Positions 39,267 through 52,092 of a stretch of 64,000 bases of DNA are shown here, one piece after another. Origin of the DNA: Cystobasidium ongulense (Eukaryota > Basidiomycota > Cystobasidiomycetes > Cystobasidiales > Cystobasidiaceae); NCBI GenBank assembly GCA_022835595.1, contig BQUP01000002.1, forward strand, positions 2,940,481 through 3,004,480. Direction: 5' to 3'. Within the stretch, counting starts at the first letter, position 1; the number at the start of each line of letters is the position of its first letter. Position numbers and translations under genes: made by a program. Below the pieces are notes generated by a model that saw nothing but the letters and a program-made list of their open reading frames with translations, made no database searches and was not told the origin of the DNA.

Positions 39267-41737
39267 ATGGATCACGACCGCATGGCTGTTGGGGCCAATC
39301 CTGATTATGACGATGTCGTCCCAGCTCCTCATTCCCTCCCCCACGATTCGACTATGCCATCCGACAAAGGTGATATGGAAGATCTAAAGGAAAAAGACAC
39401 TGGGTACAACCAGACCACACTCGACATCGAATCTGTTGAAGACACGTACGTTATCGGTGATCCACTAGATCTTGGTGCCGGTGTCGCCGACGAGCCTACC
39501 CAGTTCACACTCCGAGCAGTCTTCGTGTAAGTCTGGGCTTTAAGCTAGCTTGCCACACTTTTACCGCCACCAGAAGCTGATTGTTAACCATTCCACATTC
39601 TACAGCGGATGCTGCCTTGGAGCCATCGTTCAAGCCAGTAACCTGTATTTGGGATTGAAGACTGGTTTTACATTCGGACCGCAACTTCTCGGTGCCCTTG
39701 GTGGTTTCCTCATCCTAAAGCCTCTTTCGCGAGTCATTCCCAAGAATATGCCCGCATGGGTAAGCGGATACTTCTCTAGGATCACGTGCCCAACGCAGCG
39801 CATCTTACTGACAGAGTGATTCAACAACTGCAGGTTGGTGTTGGTAACTTCGGTCCCCGTGAGAACGTAACATGCCAGACCGCTGCCACTGCTGCTGGTG
39901 GTCTCGGAATTCTCTTCGTCTCCGGTTTCCCTGCCATGTACCAAGTCGGCCTCCTCAGTCCTCTACCTTCCGATGATATCGGTCATCTCATTGGTTACAT
40001 GTTCGCTGTCGCTTTCTACGGCATGTCGTTCGCTATCCCTCTCCGCGCTTTCTTCATTCTCCGACAACGCCTTGTTTTCCCTACACCTTCCGCAACTGCC
40101 TATGCCATCCGTTCGCTACACGCTACCGGAGCTGCTGGTGCCGCAGATGCTAAGCGCAAGGGTAAATGGCTATTCTGGACATTCCTCGGCTGCTTCATCC
40201 AGAAGACTGTCTCTACCTACATTCCCGGAATTATCTACGACTGGCACTTCTTCTACTGGATCGCTGGATGGGGTGCTCCCAAGGCTCAGTACCTCGAAAA
40301 CTGGGGCTGGTACTTGGAAATCACTCCCGCTTTCCTGGGTGCGGGTATTCTGTCTGGTATGAACGCATCTTGGTCTTTCTACGGTGGATCCATTCTCGCT
40401 TGGGGTATCATTGGACCTGCTTTGGTTGCGACTGGCCACGCCGCCGGGAAAAATATCCAAGCCGCCTACGACACCGAGCTACCCTACCGCAACTACTACA
40501 ACATGAGTCCTGCCAACCCATCTGGAAACGCGACTTCCCCTCGCTACTGCCTGCTCTGGATCGGTGTCCTCGTCATGTTGGTCGCCGCTTTCGTCGAGCT
40601 TGCTTGCGAATGGAAAACTATCGGCGCTGGTATCGCACCTGGTGTCCTAAAGATCAGAAACATCTTCCGCAAGCGATCCGGCAAAGAGCTCCTCGTTGGC
40701 AAGGTTCAGCCATTGTACGATCCTGCACCAAAGAAGGACCAGGTTCCCTACTGGATCTGGGCTCCTATGTCGCTTGTCGCCGTCGTCATTACATGCGTAG
40801 TCTTGGGTGTCTCCTTCGACGTCAACGTTGGTTTGTCTCTACTCGGTGTTATCCTCTCCGTTATCTTCTGCTTCATCGGAGTCCTCTCCGCCGGAGCTAC
40901 CGATATCAACCCAGTCTCTACCGTCGCTAAGGCTACCCAGCTCATCTTTGGTGGTGCTACCAAAGGCAAGTACACCGAGAGCATCGACCCAACCACTGGG
41001 TGGAATCTCAAGGCTATGCGAATCAATCTTCTCGCCGGTATGGTCGCTGCAGGAGCCGCCGCTCAGGCTACAGACATGACAGGAGACTTGAAGACTGGTC
41101 ATCTCATTGGTGCCAAGCCCATCGCACAGTACTTCGCACAGCTCGTCGGTGCCTTCTGCTCCATCTTCCTCACCGTCGCCTTCTTTATCCTCTTCACCAA
41201 AGCTTCTCCATGCATTCTCGACCGTGATGCCGAAACCTGCCAGTACAGCGTTCCATCTGCTGCTGCCTGGTATGCTGTTGCCATCGTCGTCACTACCACA
41301 GGTGGTCTCCCAATTCCTAAAGTAAGCTTCGCCAAATGTATCAAAATTCTCCGAGACGTTGAGTAAAACTGACTCCCCCTTTTTTTTTTTAGGTTGCCGG
41401 CATTCTCGCTATTGTGTTTGCCGTTCTCAGTGGAGCCCTCATTATCTACCGTGTGTATTACTGCCCCGCCAAGTACAAGGTCTGGGTTCCCAACCCATCT
41501 GCCATCGGTCTCGCCTTCGTTCTTAACGCTACAACGTACTCGTCAGCCATGGCCATCGGTGCAACAGCAGCCTACTTCTGGAAGAAGAGAAAGCCAGAAC
41601 ATTACGAGTCTGTGGCCTTTGCTTTCGCTGCAGGTGGACTTGTCGGAGAAGGTCTGGGAGGTGTTATGCAAGCCATTCTCACAATTGCAGGAGCTGGCCC
41701 AGAGAAGGGTGTCACAACAGGTGTTCCAGAGTATTAG
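39267..41737 (+). CDS. Oligopeptide transporter family (OPT/YSL-like)
   Basis: Proton-coupled carriers of small peptides or metal chelates in the plasma or vacuolar membrane. Exons 39267-39526, 39606-39759, 39834-41321 and 41393-41737 give 748 residues. A roughly 80-residue acidic cytosolic tail is followed by some 14 membrane segments. The first, FVGCCLGAIVQASNLYLGLK then TGFTFGPQLLGALGGFL, is the OPT hallmark; later NFGPRENVTCQTAATAAGG and SATAYAIRSLHATGA. The third exon of 1488 bases without interruption, and C-rich third codon positions, mark a highly expressed gene. The last intron ends in a run of ten or more T. Substrate cannot be told; the YSL-like clade is my best placement. Confidence 0.92.
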
Positions 41738-42154
41738 AGTATTATTTAAAAGTAATTGTCAGGATAGTTGGCTTTAGAATGGCACTTGTTGGTCTTAATG
41801 TTTGAACAGCAATGTGTTATATGACAAAATTCAATGACTGAGTCACGTGCCCTGTGGAAGTCTGACGAAGTCTGTCTTATGATAGAGCCATCCATGTCCT
41901 ATACAGCTGCCCACCGTGACTGGCGACCACAGTTCACTTGTCTGGCAAGTAGTCTTGCTAGGTATGAAGGCCAGCTTTCCCGCTCTCTAGGCTTTTCGCG
42001 TAAGCTACACTGCGACTCAATAGGATGATCGGTAAAATCTGAGCCATGTGCCTCGACGCAACGCAGAGCAGCACACTCACACCAACACTTACAGACAAGC
42101 CAGCTTCGTTACCGCCCCACTTCAGCCCGCGGTGCTTCAGACCATCGCAAGTGC
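41738..42154. promoter_or_regulatory. Intergenic OPT / carbonic anhydrase
   Basis: 3' flank of the transporter and promoter of the carbonic anhydrase. Nothing specific seen. Confidence 0.5.
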
Positions 42155-43554
42155 ATGCCAGGCTCGGCCAGCTCGCTCGTGCGATCTCTCGGAGGCAGCC
42201 TCACACGTTGCAAGGCACCCCAACCGTTTGCTTGGACGGTAGCAACCAGGAAGCAAGGCGCTCGTTACTGCTCTACAAGCACCAACTCGCTTACCACTAA
42301 AAGCAAGGCTCAAGAAAGGTCCTCTGAGTTGCGCAAGTTTGCTCTGTCGGAAAAGAACGCTACTACCAGTATACTCGAAAGTGATAACGAAGCAATGCCC
42401 GGAAGCGGTTGGACAGCGGGCCGCGTGGCTCCTACACCAGCAGACCTGCTATCCACAAAGTAGGTATTGTCACTTTCGTCCTATGGCAAGCTCCCAAGCT
42501 TAGCGCTGATGACCACCACACATCATTTCACGCCTTGGCAACGACAACAGTCAGAAATGGCTAGCAGATGCGGATCCAGAGATGTTCGCATCAACAGCGA
42601 AAGGTACTGTCTCAACGAAATCTAGTCGTTATTATGTGATCTCTTACAGTCTCTCGCAGGTCAATCACCGTCCATTTTCTGGCTTGGATGCTGCGATAGT
42701 CGGGTACCTGCCGAAGTAAGCGTTTCGACATCGTCCTCTTCTGGGATCTTGCGTCCGACTTCACCTGGCTCCTGTCGATAGAGTCATACATCATCGTGTG
42801 ATACTGACATGTCTCATATCATAGCTTATTACAGGCGCTGCTCCAGGAGATCTTTTCGTCCACGTGAGCAGGCATTCAAGTCTTGTGCAATGCGTGCGCT
42901 TGGCTCATTCATTTGTGTCTTTTACAGCGTAACATTGCCAACACCTTTTCTTCAAAGGATGGTTCAGCTCTCGCTGCTTTAGCGTATGCAGTCAACCATT
43001 TAGGCGTTACCGATATTATCGTATGCGGTCATCAAATGTGTGGTGGTGTACAAGCTGCTTTGGCTAGTGCAAAAGAGGTAAGGCAAATTCCCATGCTTAG
43101 CAACAACAAAAGATGGGTCTGATTGAACCGTCTCACAGCGTCAAGCGATGACCGATGCCACCGATGAAGGTACAGAAGCCATCTCGAATTGGCTTTCTCC
43201 AATTAGGGCATTAGCAGTCGCGAATCTTCGAACATCTTCAAGCTTCGCAGCTGAGAAAGATCAAGCGAAAGCTATGCGTACACTTGTGGAACAGAATGTC
43301 TGTTCTCAGGTTAGTAACGTCGCTAGTTGCCCTGTAGTAAAGAGTGCTTGGAGGGCCGGAAAGGATCTTACAGTTCATGGTAAATTTCACTCTTGTTCGC
43401 AACCGACTTGAATGACTGGACAATGAACTGATATGTGACATTCACCCTCCTTTTCTCGAATCTTGTAGGATGGGTCTACGATATCTCAACCGGAAAAATT
43501 GAAGATCTCAAAGTCAGCGAAGGCACCAATGTCAACGGCAATCCTCTCGAATAG
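42155..43554 (+). CDS. Beta-carbonic anhydrase, likely mitochondrial
   Basis: It interconverts CO2 and bicarbonate. Seven exons (42155-42459, 42551-42603, 42660-42715, 42825-42863, 42928-43077, 43139-43379, 43469-43554) give 309 residues. Zinc and catalytic residues are all present: Cys with the Asp-Arg dyad in WLGCCDSRVPAE, then His and Cys in VCGHQMCGG, after PGDLFVHRNIAN. The N-terminal 50 residues are rich in Arg, Ser and Ala and almost free of acid (SLVRSLGGSLTRC, VATRKQGARYCSTS), a typical mitochondrial import signal. A cytosolic form could start at a later Met. The acceptor of exon 2 is the CAG at 42548-42550; the next AG would bring a stop. It supplies bicarbonate for carboxylations. 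Confidence 0.93.
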
Positions 43555-44308
43555 ATCATATAGAAGAGTTCATCGCTTGTTACATCCTAACTTTCTTCAG
43601 ATACTATGCTTCTCGTCTTCCTCGTCAATACCTCCAACTAGCAACCTTTGTCATTGTTCTTACTAGAAATATAATTTACATCTACCTACAATCGCGCGTT
43701 GGATTAAGCGAACATCCCTCTCACATTGCCTCTCATGTGCAATAATAATCTACATCGTTCCGTTCAGTCTTTTCTCTGTTCTCACCCAGCGCACTCTCAT
43801 TGAAACCTTTCAATTCACATCTAATGCGCATCTAACGATGACGAAAGGTTGACAGTGACCTCTCACCCTGACTAGCGACTGGTAAAGTATTGAAGTAATT
43901 GCAAGCAAAGCAAAGCTCAGTGAGAGTCAATGAGGACAGCAAGATCAAAGAACAAAAGCATAGAGTTTCCAAAAAGGCGGGTGTTTTTGTCATTTCAGCA
44001 GCGAAGATACCGAGGCTCGAAAAGGAACAAAAGTGAAACTATCTGGGGATGAAGTAGTAGAATCTTTGATCTAATTGAGTTTCCGTAAACTCGACTACTT
44101 GAAAACAACGGTGGTGGTTGGGTTTGGTAGGTGAAAGAAAGAAGAAAAATAAGACTCTCAGATCTAGATGATTTGAACTGTATCTATCATGAATGATGAG
44201 CCAAATGGTCTAATATCCTCCACACAATGTCGATAATGATGACAAGGGGAATAGTTGGAATATATATGAACTGTTGCTCTAAAAGGGTCTTGAAGAGCGC
44301 GAGCCAAT
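43555..44308. other. Intergenic, convergent 3' flanks
   Basis: 754 bases between the carbonic anhydrase and RPS9 stops. AT-richer than the genes. No RNA gene could be supported by eye. Confidence 0.5.
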
Positions 44309-45046
44309 TTACTCCTCATCCTCATCAGCGGCATCCTCACCACCACCAGCGGCGGCGGCCTTAGCGCGCTTTCTCTTCGCTCGGCCAGGTCGGCCACCTC
44401 CATATGGTGAGGTTAGGGCGAAGTCGATGTGCTGTAGCATCAGAAAGAGTGATTAGCAAGGAGGGCAGGCACATTGAGAAAGACAAGATAAAGAGGAAAC
44501 CAACCTTTTGCGAGTCAAGACGAACGACGAAAGAAGGAACATTGACGATTTGCTTTCCGACTCGAATGTGACGTTGACGGATGAGTACACGGGCGTGGTG
44601 AATAGATTTAGCGAGACCAGATTTGAAGACTTGAGTCTGGAGTCTTCGCTCCATGAAATCTTCTACTTTGAGGGCGAGTACGTAATCGAGACGCATGCGG
44701 GTCTCATCTAGTACTCCGATTCTGACTAGTCGTCTATATAGCATGGAAAGGGGAGGTTGGATTAGTTTTGACTGGCCAAGAGAAAGACAGTGCGAGACAG
44801 ATTGAGAACGCACCGAATCAAGGCGTTACCCTCGAAAAGACGCTTTGGGTCCTTGTCGTCCAACTTTAAAAGTTCACGAGCAGCACGACGAATCTTGGAT
44901 AGGGTCAAAGCGATTCTCCAGATTTCACGCTTGTTTCTCAAACCATATTCTCCTGCGAGTTTCAACTCTGCATCGAGTCTTGGTGCCTCAAAGGGACGTC
45001 TTGGGACCTTTGCGGTCTTGCTGTACTTTCGTGGTGCTAGAGGCAT
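44309..45046 (-). CDS. RPS9: 40S ribosomal protein S9 (uS4)
   Basis: Exons 44814-45046, 44505-44733 and 44309-44431 give 194 residues, the usual length. It binds the 5' domain of 18S rRNA and shapes the decoding region. Marks: [39 protein letters not shown], the S4 RNA-binding part [20 protein letters not shown] and [20 protein letters not shown], and [17 protein letters not shown]. The tail is Ala/Gly then acidic (DAADEDEE). Both introns keep frame (GTGCGT and GTTGGT donors). It lies head to head with the ubiquitin-RPL40 gene. Confidence 0.97.
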
Positions 45047-46026
45047 GTTGAAGTGATTACCCTCTTTGAGAAAAGATTAGAAAGATGGCAGCTGGAAGGA
45101 AGAGGGGGGTATGGTCAGCTGGGGGTCCTTGTAAAGCGGTGGCTCTCTCGGGCTGGCATGGGCGGCGGGCAGTCAGGCGAAGCATGGTCGCAGCATGTGA
45201 TGTGACGCGGTGATGGTGTGCTGTGCTAGTCTAGTGTATGCATCGTGTTGCCAGTGTCATGCTTGTGTGATAGAGGTTGATGAACGTGTATCGGTTGCCT
45301 TGGATGAGTGTCGGCGTGTCCATCGGGCCAGCTTCTTCCAGCTTGGAGAGCGCTGTATCGTATAGTTGATGTGGTTGTCTCGTGTAGCTTTGTCTTTGTC
45401 TTTCCCTTGCAGGCTGCCCTATCCACGGCCATGCACGTTCGTTCGCTGTAGGTGGTGGATGTCCATGGATGGGTCCATAGATGGGTATCCCCGTGCCACT
45501 GCCTGCCCCAGCCACCCGCTGTCCACCCAGTCGTTGAACCCACCTGATGATACGCTGCACCTCTCTGGCTCTTCTCGAGTTCTTGTAGAGTAGTTGATGG
45601 GATTGATTGGGTCGAGTGGATGTCGACGATGCGTGTCCTGCCTCTGTTCTTGCCTGCTGCCTGCCTGCCTCGCCCTGCGCCTCTGCCCGGGTCGCTCCTC
45701 GAAAAGTTCGATCACTCTGGGGAGGGTGAGCAGTGGGACGAGCCTTCCTCGGGGGGGGTCGACCCATTTCCTTCCACCTCTCCCCCCTATTCTCAACCTG
45801 CCCGTCACGTTCAAGGCGCCAATGCAAAGCAGCGCGGTGGCAGCCCCAAGGCAGAAAGAAGAAAGAAGGACGGGCAGAAACACGGCAGACGCCACCAAAG
45901 TTCAGCAGTCCCCCCCGTCGAGTGCGCGCAGAGGCAAAGCAGCAGGCAAACGAGAGCACGGCGGTCAGGCATCACCCACCTCCAGGTCGACTGACTTATT
46001 CAGCAAGAAAGAAGAACTCCAACACC
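45047..46026. promoter_or_regulatory. Shared divergent region of two ribosomal protein genes
   Basis: 980 bases between RPS9 and UBI-RPL40 start codons, both products needed in equal amounts. The region carries CT/GA tracts and GC-rich stretches; overlapping frames here show no family likeness. A shared control region is inferred. Confidence 0.6.
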
Positions 46027-47112
<1,086 letters not shown>

Positions 47113-47486
47113 TGGTTTTTCAATCAATACACCATTACTGCTCTCTTTGGCGCTCGCCTTTTGGAGGAGAGGTACCCTTTTCTCCTTTTTTCTATGTCAT
47201 TCTTTGTGTCGGCTGCTGGCGTGACGAAATTGTCTAGTCATTACCTATTTCTTACAAAGTATGTCTTAGCGAAATGATGGGCAATGAAGACACGAAACAG
47301 CTCTCCAGAGATGGCTGCTTTTTGGCTTGAAAGAGAGTACTTTGATGCTTATATTTGCTCGGGTGCAGACCTTTAAGGGATTGCCATTCACTCTCGGTTG
47401 ATTGATATAAAATCCAAATTTCCATCTATCCATTGTCTCGGCTCGTTTCCAGTATGAGACTCTGCCTTTTTTACGTAGTTTGTAAC
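47113..47486. other. Intergenic, convergent 3' flanks
   Basis: 374 bases between the ubiquitin-L40 stop and the stop of the small membrane protein. A 77-codon minus frame here has no family likeness. Confidence 0.45.
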
Positions 47487-47847
47487 TTAGCTTTGACATG
47501 AACTTTGAGCAGCTGTCCTCCGCTTCTTTATGCTTTGCTTCGTCTTCAGCTCTTTCCTTTGCTTTTCGAACTCATGAAATCTTTCCATTGGTAATTTTAC
47601 TGCAAGTATCTCCACCCAGACGAGTATCAGCGTTGCGATTACGAGTGGCAAGATTGACGTAAATACTCCACTGGCAGTAGGGCAATGTCAGAATACGAGT
47701 TGACAATCTATTCCTGACCTCTCCACTTGTGTTACATTTCAAGGACAGTATCTATCTATCTTCGAATTGATTTGTAGTCGCCCGTGACTGGACTTTGCTT
47801 ACTGTATTATCTCACGTGCGTGAAATAGCAGTAGCAAGTAGTGTCAT
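47487..47847 (-). CDS. Putative 71-residue single-pass membrane protein
   Basis: Two exons (47816-47847 and 47487-47670) join to a 71-residue protein. The donor is GTGAGA, and the acceptor follows a CTGAC branch-like motif and CCCTACTGCCAG. It reads MTLLATAISRT, then one strong membrane segment (TSILPLVIATLILVWVEIL, about residues 15-33), then a basic, helical tail (FHEFEKQRKELKTKQ, KKRR). The upstream frame has a stop just before the acceptor, so the splice is needed. The positive tail suggests it faces cytosol or matrix. I do not recognise the family; small ER or mitochondrial subunits look like this. The join rests on splice signals and protein-like composition only. Confidence 0.5.
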
Positions 47848-48145
47848 ATCGCTCGCGTGTGATAGTTTCAGCACAAGTAGCTGGCGACTCCTACTACTCT
47901 TCCTATACCACACTTGCCTACCATCATGAGAGAGAGAAGGCAGAGCGAGGTGAGCCAGTGTTTCCACGGCCATGATCGAGCTGGGCTGAGAATCACCTGT
48001 GCATCCGGGCATTGACTGCGTCAAACAGCATGGAGCTTTCTCTCCATTTTTCACTCTTATCAAAGTGAGCTTGCTACAAGTTCTGTCTTTGTGTCTGGTC
48101 ATGCCGCGTCTTTAAAAGACCTCTCACGCACTCTTTCTTTCCTCG

Positions 48146-50416
48146 ATGCTTCAGCGCCCCGCTGCTCTTCTCTCCGACGTGAGTGCGCGACTGTGGAGCA
48201 GCGGCAATGGCAACAACAACGACAACGATAGTAACAACGATGGAGAGAGCAACTCCGCAAGCAGTGCTGCTACATCTGTGCAGCAGCAGGAGAACGTCAC
48301 TTCTGATATTGGCAAGAAGAAACGATTCAGCTATCCGTCTGCATTGCTAGAGCGCTTCAGTCATCGAAATAGTGCAGCGACGACGAGTAGTACCACAGCA
48401 GCAGCAGCAGCAGCAGGCGGAAGTAGTACACACCATTCTGCGAATAATGCAGTACCTCACATTTCCATAGCACCTACCACTCACCGCGAAAATACAGCAT
48501 TTCACGCTCTAAAAGATACATTTTACCTACCTTCGCCTTCGACTTTCTTACCTGCACTACCTACTATACCATGCATGTCAGGTCTAGGTCAATCCAATCT
48601 GTTCACCGACTCTCCATCCACAGACACGAATTACTACCCAGGAGACTTAGAATCGCCTCACGAATCTCACTCTCGAAACGCATCATCGCGGCGGCGGAGA
48701 GGATCAAATGAAGATGAAAATATTACGCATCATCAAAAAGCAGGCGCTTTGTTCACCACTGGAAATAAACATGATAGCTTCAAGAAGTTGGAAGGGTCAA
48801 ATGTTCTGATGCTCGGTGGATATAGAGGATCAATATTACGAGATGCAAATACTGGAAGGAGGTTATGGGTTCCCCTTAAAGTTGGATTTAATGTTAGAAA
48901 AGCAGAATTGGCAATTGGTTTGACAGGAGAGGACGAATTGAGGAGTGAGTCTAAACCCTTTTTTCCTATCACTTTACCTCGTTCTGGTAGATGCTGATTA
49001 TCAAAAACTCTTTCTTTCTTCTTTCCCGAAAACCCCGACAGCTACGGAAACTGTAGTCCCTGGCAAAAGCTTAGCTGCTATAGCTGGTTTCGTAGATTTA
49101 GGCAAACGATTAAAGGATCGCTTGAAACAGATGGATAAAGATGGTCAGATTCATTTTCATAGTTGGGGATACGATTGGAGACGAAGCCTGGATCTCAGTT
49201 CGTAAGTTACATTCTCGTGCCTGGCTCGTCAAAAGCGTTAGCATTCTTGTTGGCTCACGACTTATCCTCATCACTCCTTTCGGAACACATCTCGTCGCTC
49301 CATCTCGTAACATGATCATGCAGAGCCGAACTCGTAATCTACCTCGAAAAGACGAGACTCGAAACTGGAAAACCGACTGTCGTCATTGCTCATTCCATGG
49401 GCGGTCTAGTCGCTCTACATGCCCTGGCTCGTGCAGCAGACCCTAGCATTTTCAAGGGCATCATATTCGGGTCTACGCCCTTCGATGGCACTCCGAATAT
49501 TCTACAGCCTTTCAAGCATGGAGATGCTATCCTGATGAACAAGGATATATGCTCGCCCAGTACTGTCTTTTGTAAGTGTCAGCGACTCTGATTCTTCTCG
49601 AACCATGTTCAGCGAGCTAATTTCACATTGTCTCCGAAATGTAGCATTTCGATCTTCTTTCTATCTCCTGCCACCGAATAAAACCTGCTTCTATAACGCA
49701 GAAGGCAAACTTCACCCAGTTGATTTCTTTGATGCCAAAGAATGGATAAAATATGGCTTATCCCCTATGACTTTGCGTCTTGGTGAGACATCGCCTCAAC
49801 GTGATGATGCTCGACATGATGCGACAGAAGCGGATGCAGCGGGAGGGATAGCCCCTATTACTGGTCAACAGCTAGGTGATACAAACGATACGATGTCCGA
49901 AACTTCAGGATCAGAGAATACAAATAATGAAGAACCAAGTGCCTCGGATGAAATGATACGTACATACCTCGAACAGACACTCGCCAATGTAAAGCGTTTC
50001 AGGGAAGAACTATCAAGTTTCTACGATTCAAGTAAAATGAACGATTATCCTCCTATAGTCTTGTTATCGTCAAAGAAAACTGCAACTGTCAAAGGGGTTT
50101 TGATAAATGATGAACAAGAAATTATAGATGGTAATTACGATAGATTACTTTTCGGCGAAGGAGATGGAATCATACTCCATGACTCTGCTTCTGCCCTTCC
50201 TAAAGTCTGGCAACGGCATCAAGTTGGTCAAATCGAGAGTAACAATGGGCAGTAAGTTTATCTCATTCCTGTTGAGTTGGAAAAGCTCCCCTTTTCTCAA
50301 TATGGCTCAAGCTTTATTTACATTTCTTACTATCCAGCGTTTCCATTCTGAGCGACCTCAATTCTATTCGACAAGCTATCGATCTCATCTCGGTTAAATC
50401 GTCCACATCAACATGA
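48146..50416 (+). CDS. Alpha/beta hydrolase (fungal lipase-like)
   Basis: Exons 48146-48944, 49042-49201, 49324-49571, 49645-50251 and 50338-50416 give 630 residues. The N-terminal 200 residues are Asn/Ser/Ala-rich low complexity. The fold begins at VLMLGGYRGSILRDANTG (about 225), then IHFHSWGYDWRRSL, the nucleophile elbow VVIAHSMGGLVALHALA with catalytic Ser, and GIIFGSTPFDGTPNIL. The acid and His of the triad are not certain; GDGIILHDSA and HVSILSDLNSI near the C-terminus fit the positions for Asp and His. The GGYRGS and YDWRR parts recall lecithin:cholesterol acyltransferase-like and PGAP1-like lipases. There is no signal peptide. Substrate unknown. Confidence 0.85.
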
Positions 50417-50527
50417 AGTTATGCATGGTCTTTTGTCTGCAATTTTCAAGCCAAGGTGCATCAAACGACACTGCAATACGAGTGTCCTGATTAGTCTTTT
50501 GCGTTCTCCGAGACAGCGAAGTATAGC

Positions 50528-51146
50528 TCACGCGATGGCCTCAATCTCGACGCTAATGCCTGGCACTGGTAGATTGGCGACCTGAAGGGCAACGCGGGCA
50601 GGCTTGGGGTTGGGAAGAGTCGCTTCGTAAACCTCGTTCATATCGGCGTAGTCGTTTATATCTGCAGACGAAACAATTGATATTCGATCCGACACAGATG
50701 ACTATCGACAATGACTCACCTTGCAAGTATACGGTAACTTTCAAGACTCTAGACCAGTCGGTTCCTGCTTCCTTGAGAATCGCCCCAACTCGCTCGAGAC
50801 ATACTGCTGTCTCGGTCTTGATGCCACCCTCGGGAATACTGCCATTCACAAAAGGTACCTGGCCCGAGACGAAGACGAAGTTGCCGAATTTGGTACCGCC
50901 AGCTAGAAGAGGATCCATCAGTCTCCTTGTTGCCAGGTCAATGCCATCAGATACGGTCTTACACAATAGAGTGCTGGTGCTTCCGAGATAAGTCTATCGA
51001 ATCAAGGTCAAATTCTGCACCAGAAGACACAAGGCGTCGGACTTGCTCACAATATCATTCTCCCTCTTGGTCTGGGTGAGAGGAGAAGCTGCTGCACATG
51101 CTGCAACCAGGAGAGTTGCTAGGGAGCCGAATCTGGGGAAGTACAT
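50528..51146 (-). CDS. RidA/YjgF family imine deaminase with N-terminal signal
   Basis: RidA proteins hydrolyse reactive enamines and imines to keto acids and ammonia. Exons 51051-51146, 50963-50993, 50720-50902 and 50528-50661 give 147 residues. Family marks: KFGNFVFVSGQVPFVNGSIP, IKTETAVCLERVGAILKEAG, VLKVTVYLQDINDYADMNEV, and PKPARVALQVANLP, whose Arg is the active-site residue in the family, then SVEIEAIA. The first exon encodes SLATLLVAACAAASPLTQ, a signal-peptide-like stretch, followed by TKRE, a Kex2-like dibasic site. An in-frame ATG at 51284 would bury the hydrophobic stretch inside a longer leader, perhaps mitochondrial. The second exon is short; other donor/acceptor pairs change 5-10 residues there. 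Divergent from the L-amino-acid oxidase gene. Confidence 0.82.
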
Positions 51147-52092
51147 TGGAAAGAGATGGAATAAATTGAGTCTGAGCAAGTCGACGCTATCCGAGGTGTC
51201 AAGTACGGTGCTGCGATAAGATGAAAGGAGAAAGAAGGGAAGGTATTCGGGGCAGCCGAGAAATTTTTGCGTCTTTCTCGCCATCCTTCACCTCCCACGC
51301 CCTAGTTCAGCTTTACTAGATGGATTAGGCACATGGCCGAATAGCAATGGCTTGGCTATGTCTTGCGGGGAAAGTCGTATCGTAAACCCTACGGAGCTAG
51401 ATAAGATATATGACGGTGGACTGGACTCCTGGGACCTTCTGGTGTCTGCGACGACGCCACCGCCAACCCTATTGCCGACCTTCCCACGGTAGGGCACTCG
51501 AAGGGACGTAGTAAGTTATAGAGTGACTCGTACTGCCAAGAGAAATGGACAATAGTGAAATTCACGGGAAGACCAGCGCCCGCTGTAGCTTAAGTAGTCA
51601 CTCATCAATTAATGTTTCGCACCAGTCGATCATCATTATGATCGCAAAGGTGAAAACTGCTGATAACGAAAAACTTCACTAGCGGTATTTTGTGCTGATA
51701 TCGGATCACAAAGCGTATTTACTTCGTTCCAACCTACAAGTACGCAAACGGTGCCAAGTCACCACATGTGAAGCCGCACTAGTGTCAAGAAACCGACCAC
51801 GGGTCGAAAACGAAATTCATCACTGACTGATAAGGTCATTAAGCTCGGCGAAGTTATCTGCTATGCTTAGAGCTTGCCTCATAGATACCTGCATATGTCC
51901 CAGAGAGGTAGCTTATCTTCAGGCAGCTAGCGAATGGTTTGGCCGCGATAAAAAGTCATCGTGCTGAGCGCCGCTCGCCGCCGGCAAGCTGCAATATTTC
52001 AAGGGAAACGTTCGGCTTTGCTCGGGCGGCCCTTTCTCTCCTCTCCTCCTCTTCTGATTCTTATCCACATATCTCTTTACTCCGACTTCGCA
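51147..52092. promoter_or_regulatory. Divergent region, RidA / L-amino-acid oxidase
   Basis: 946 bases between the two start codons. It could hold shared nitrogen control sites, but I did not map GATA boxes with confidence. A 70-codon minus frame at its left edge has no family likeness. Confidence 0.5.
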
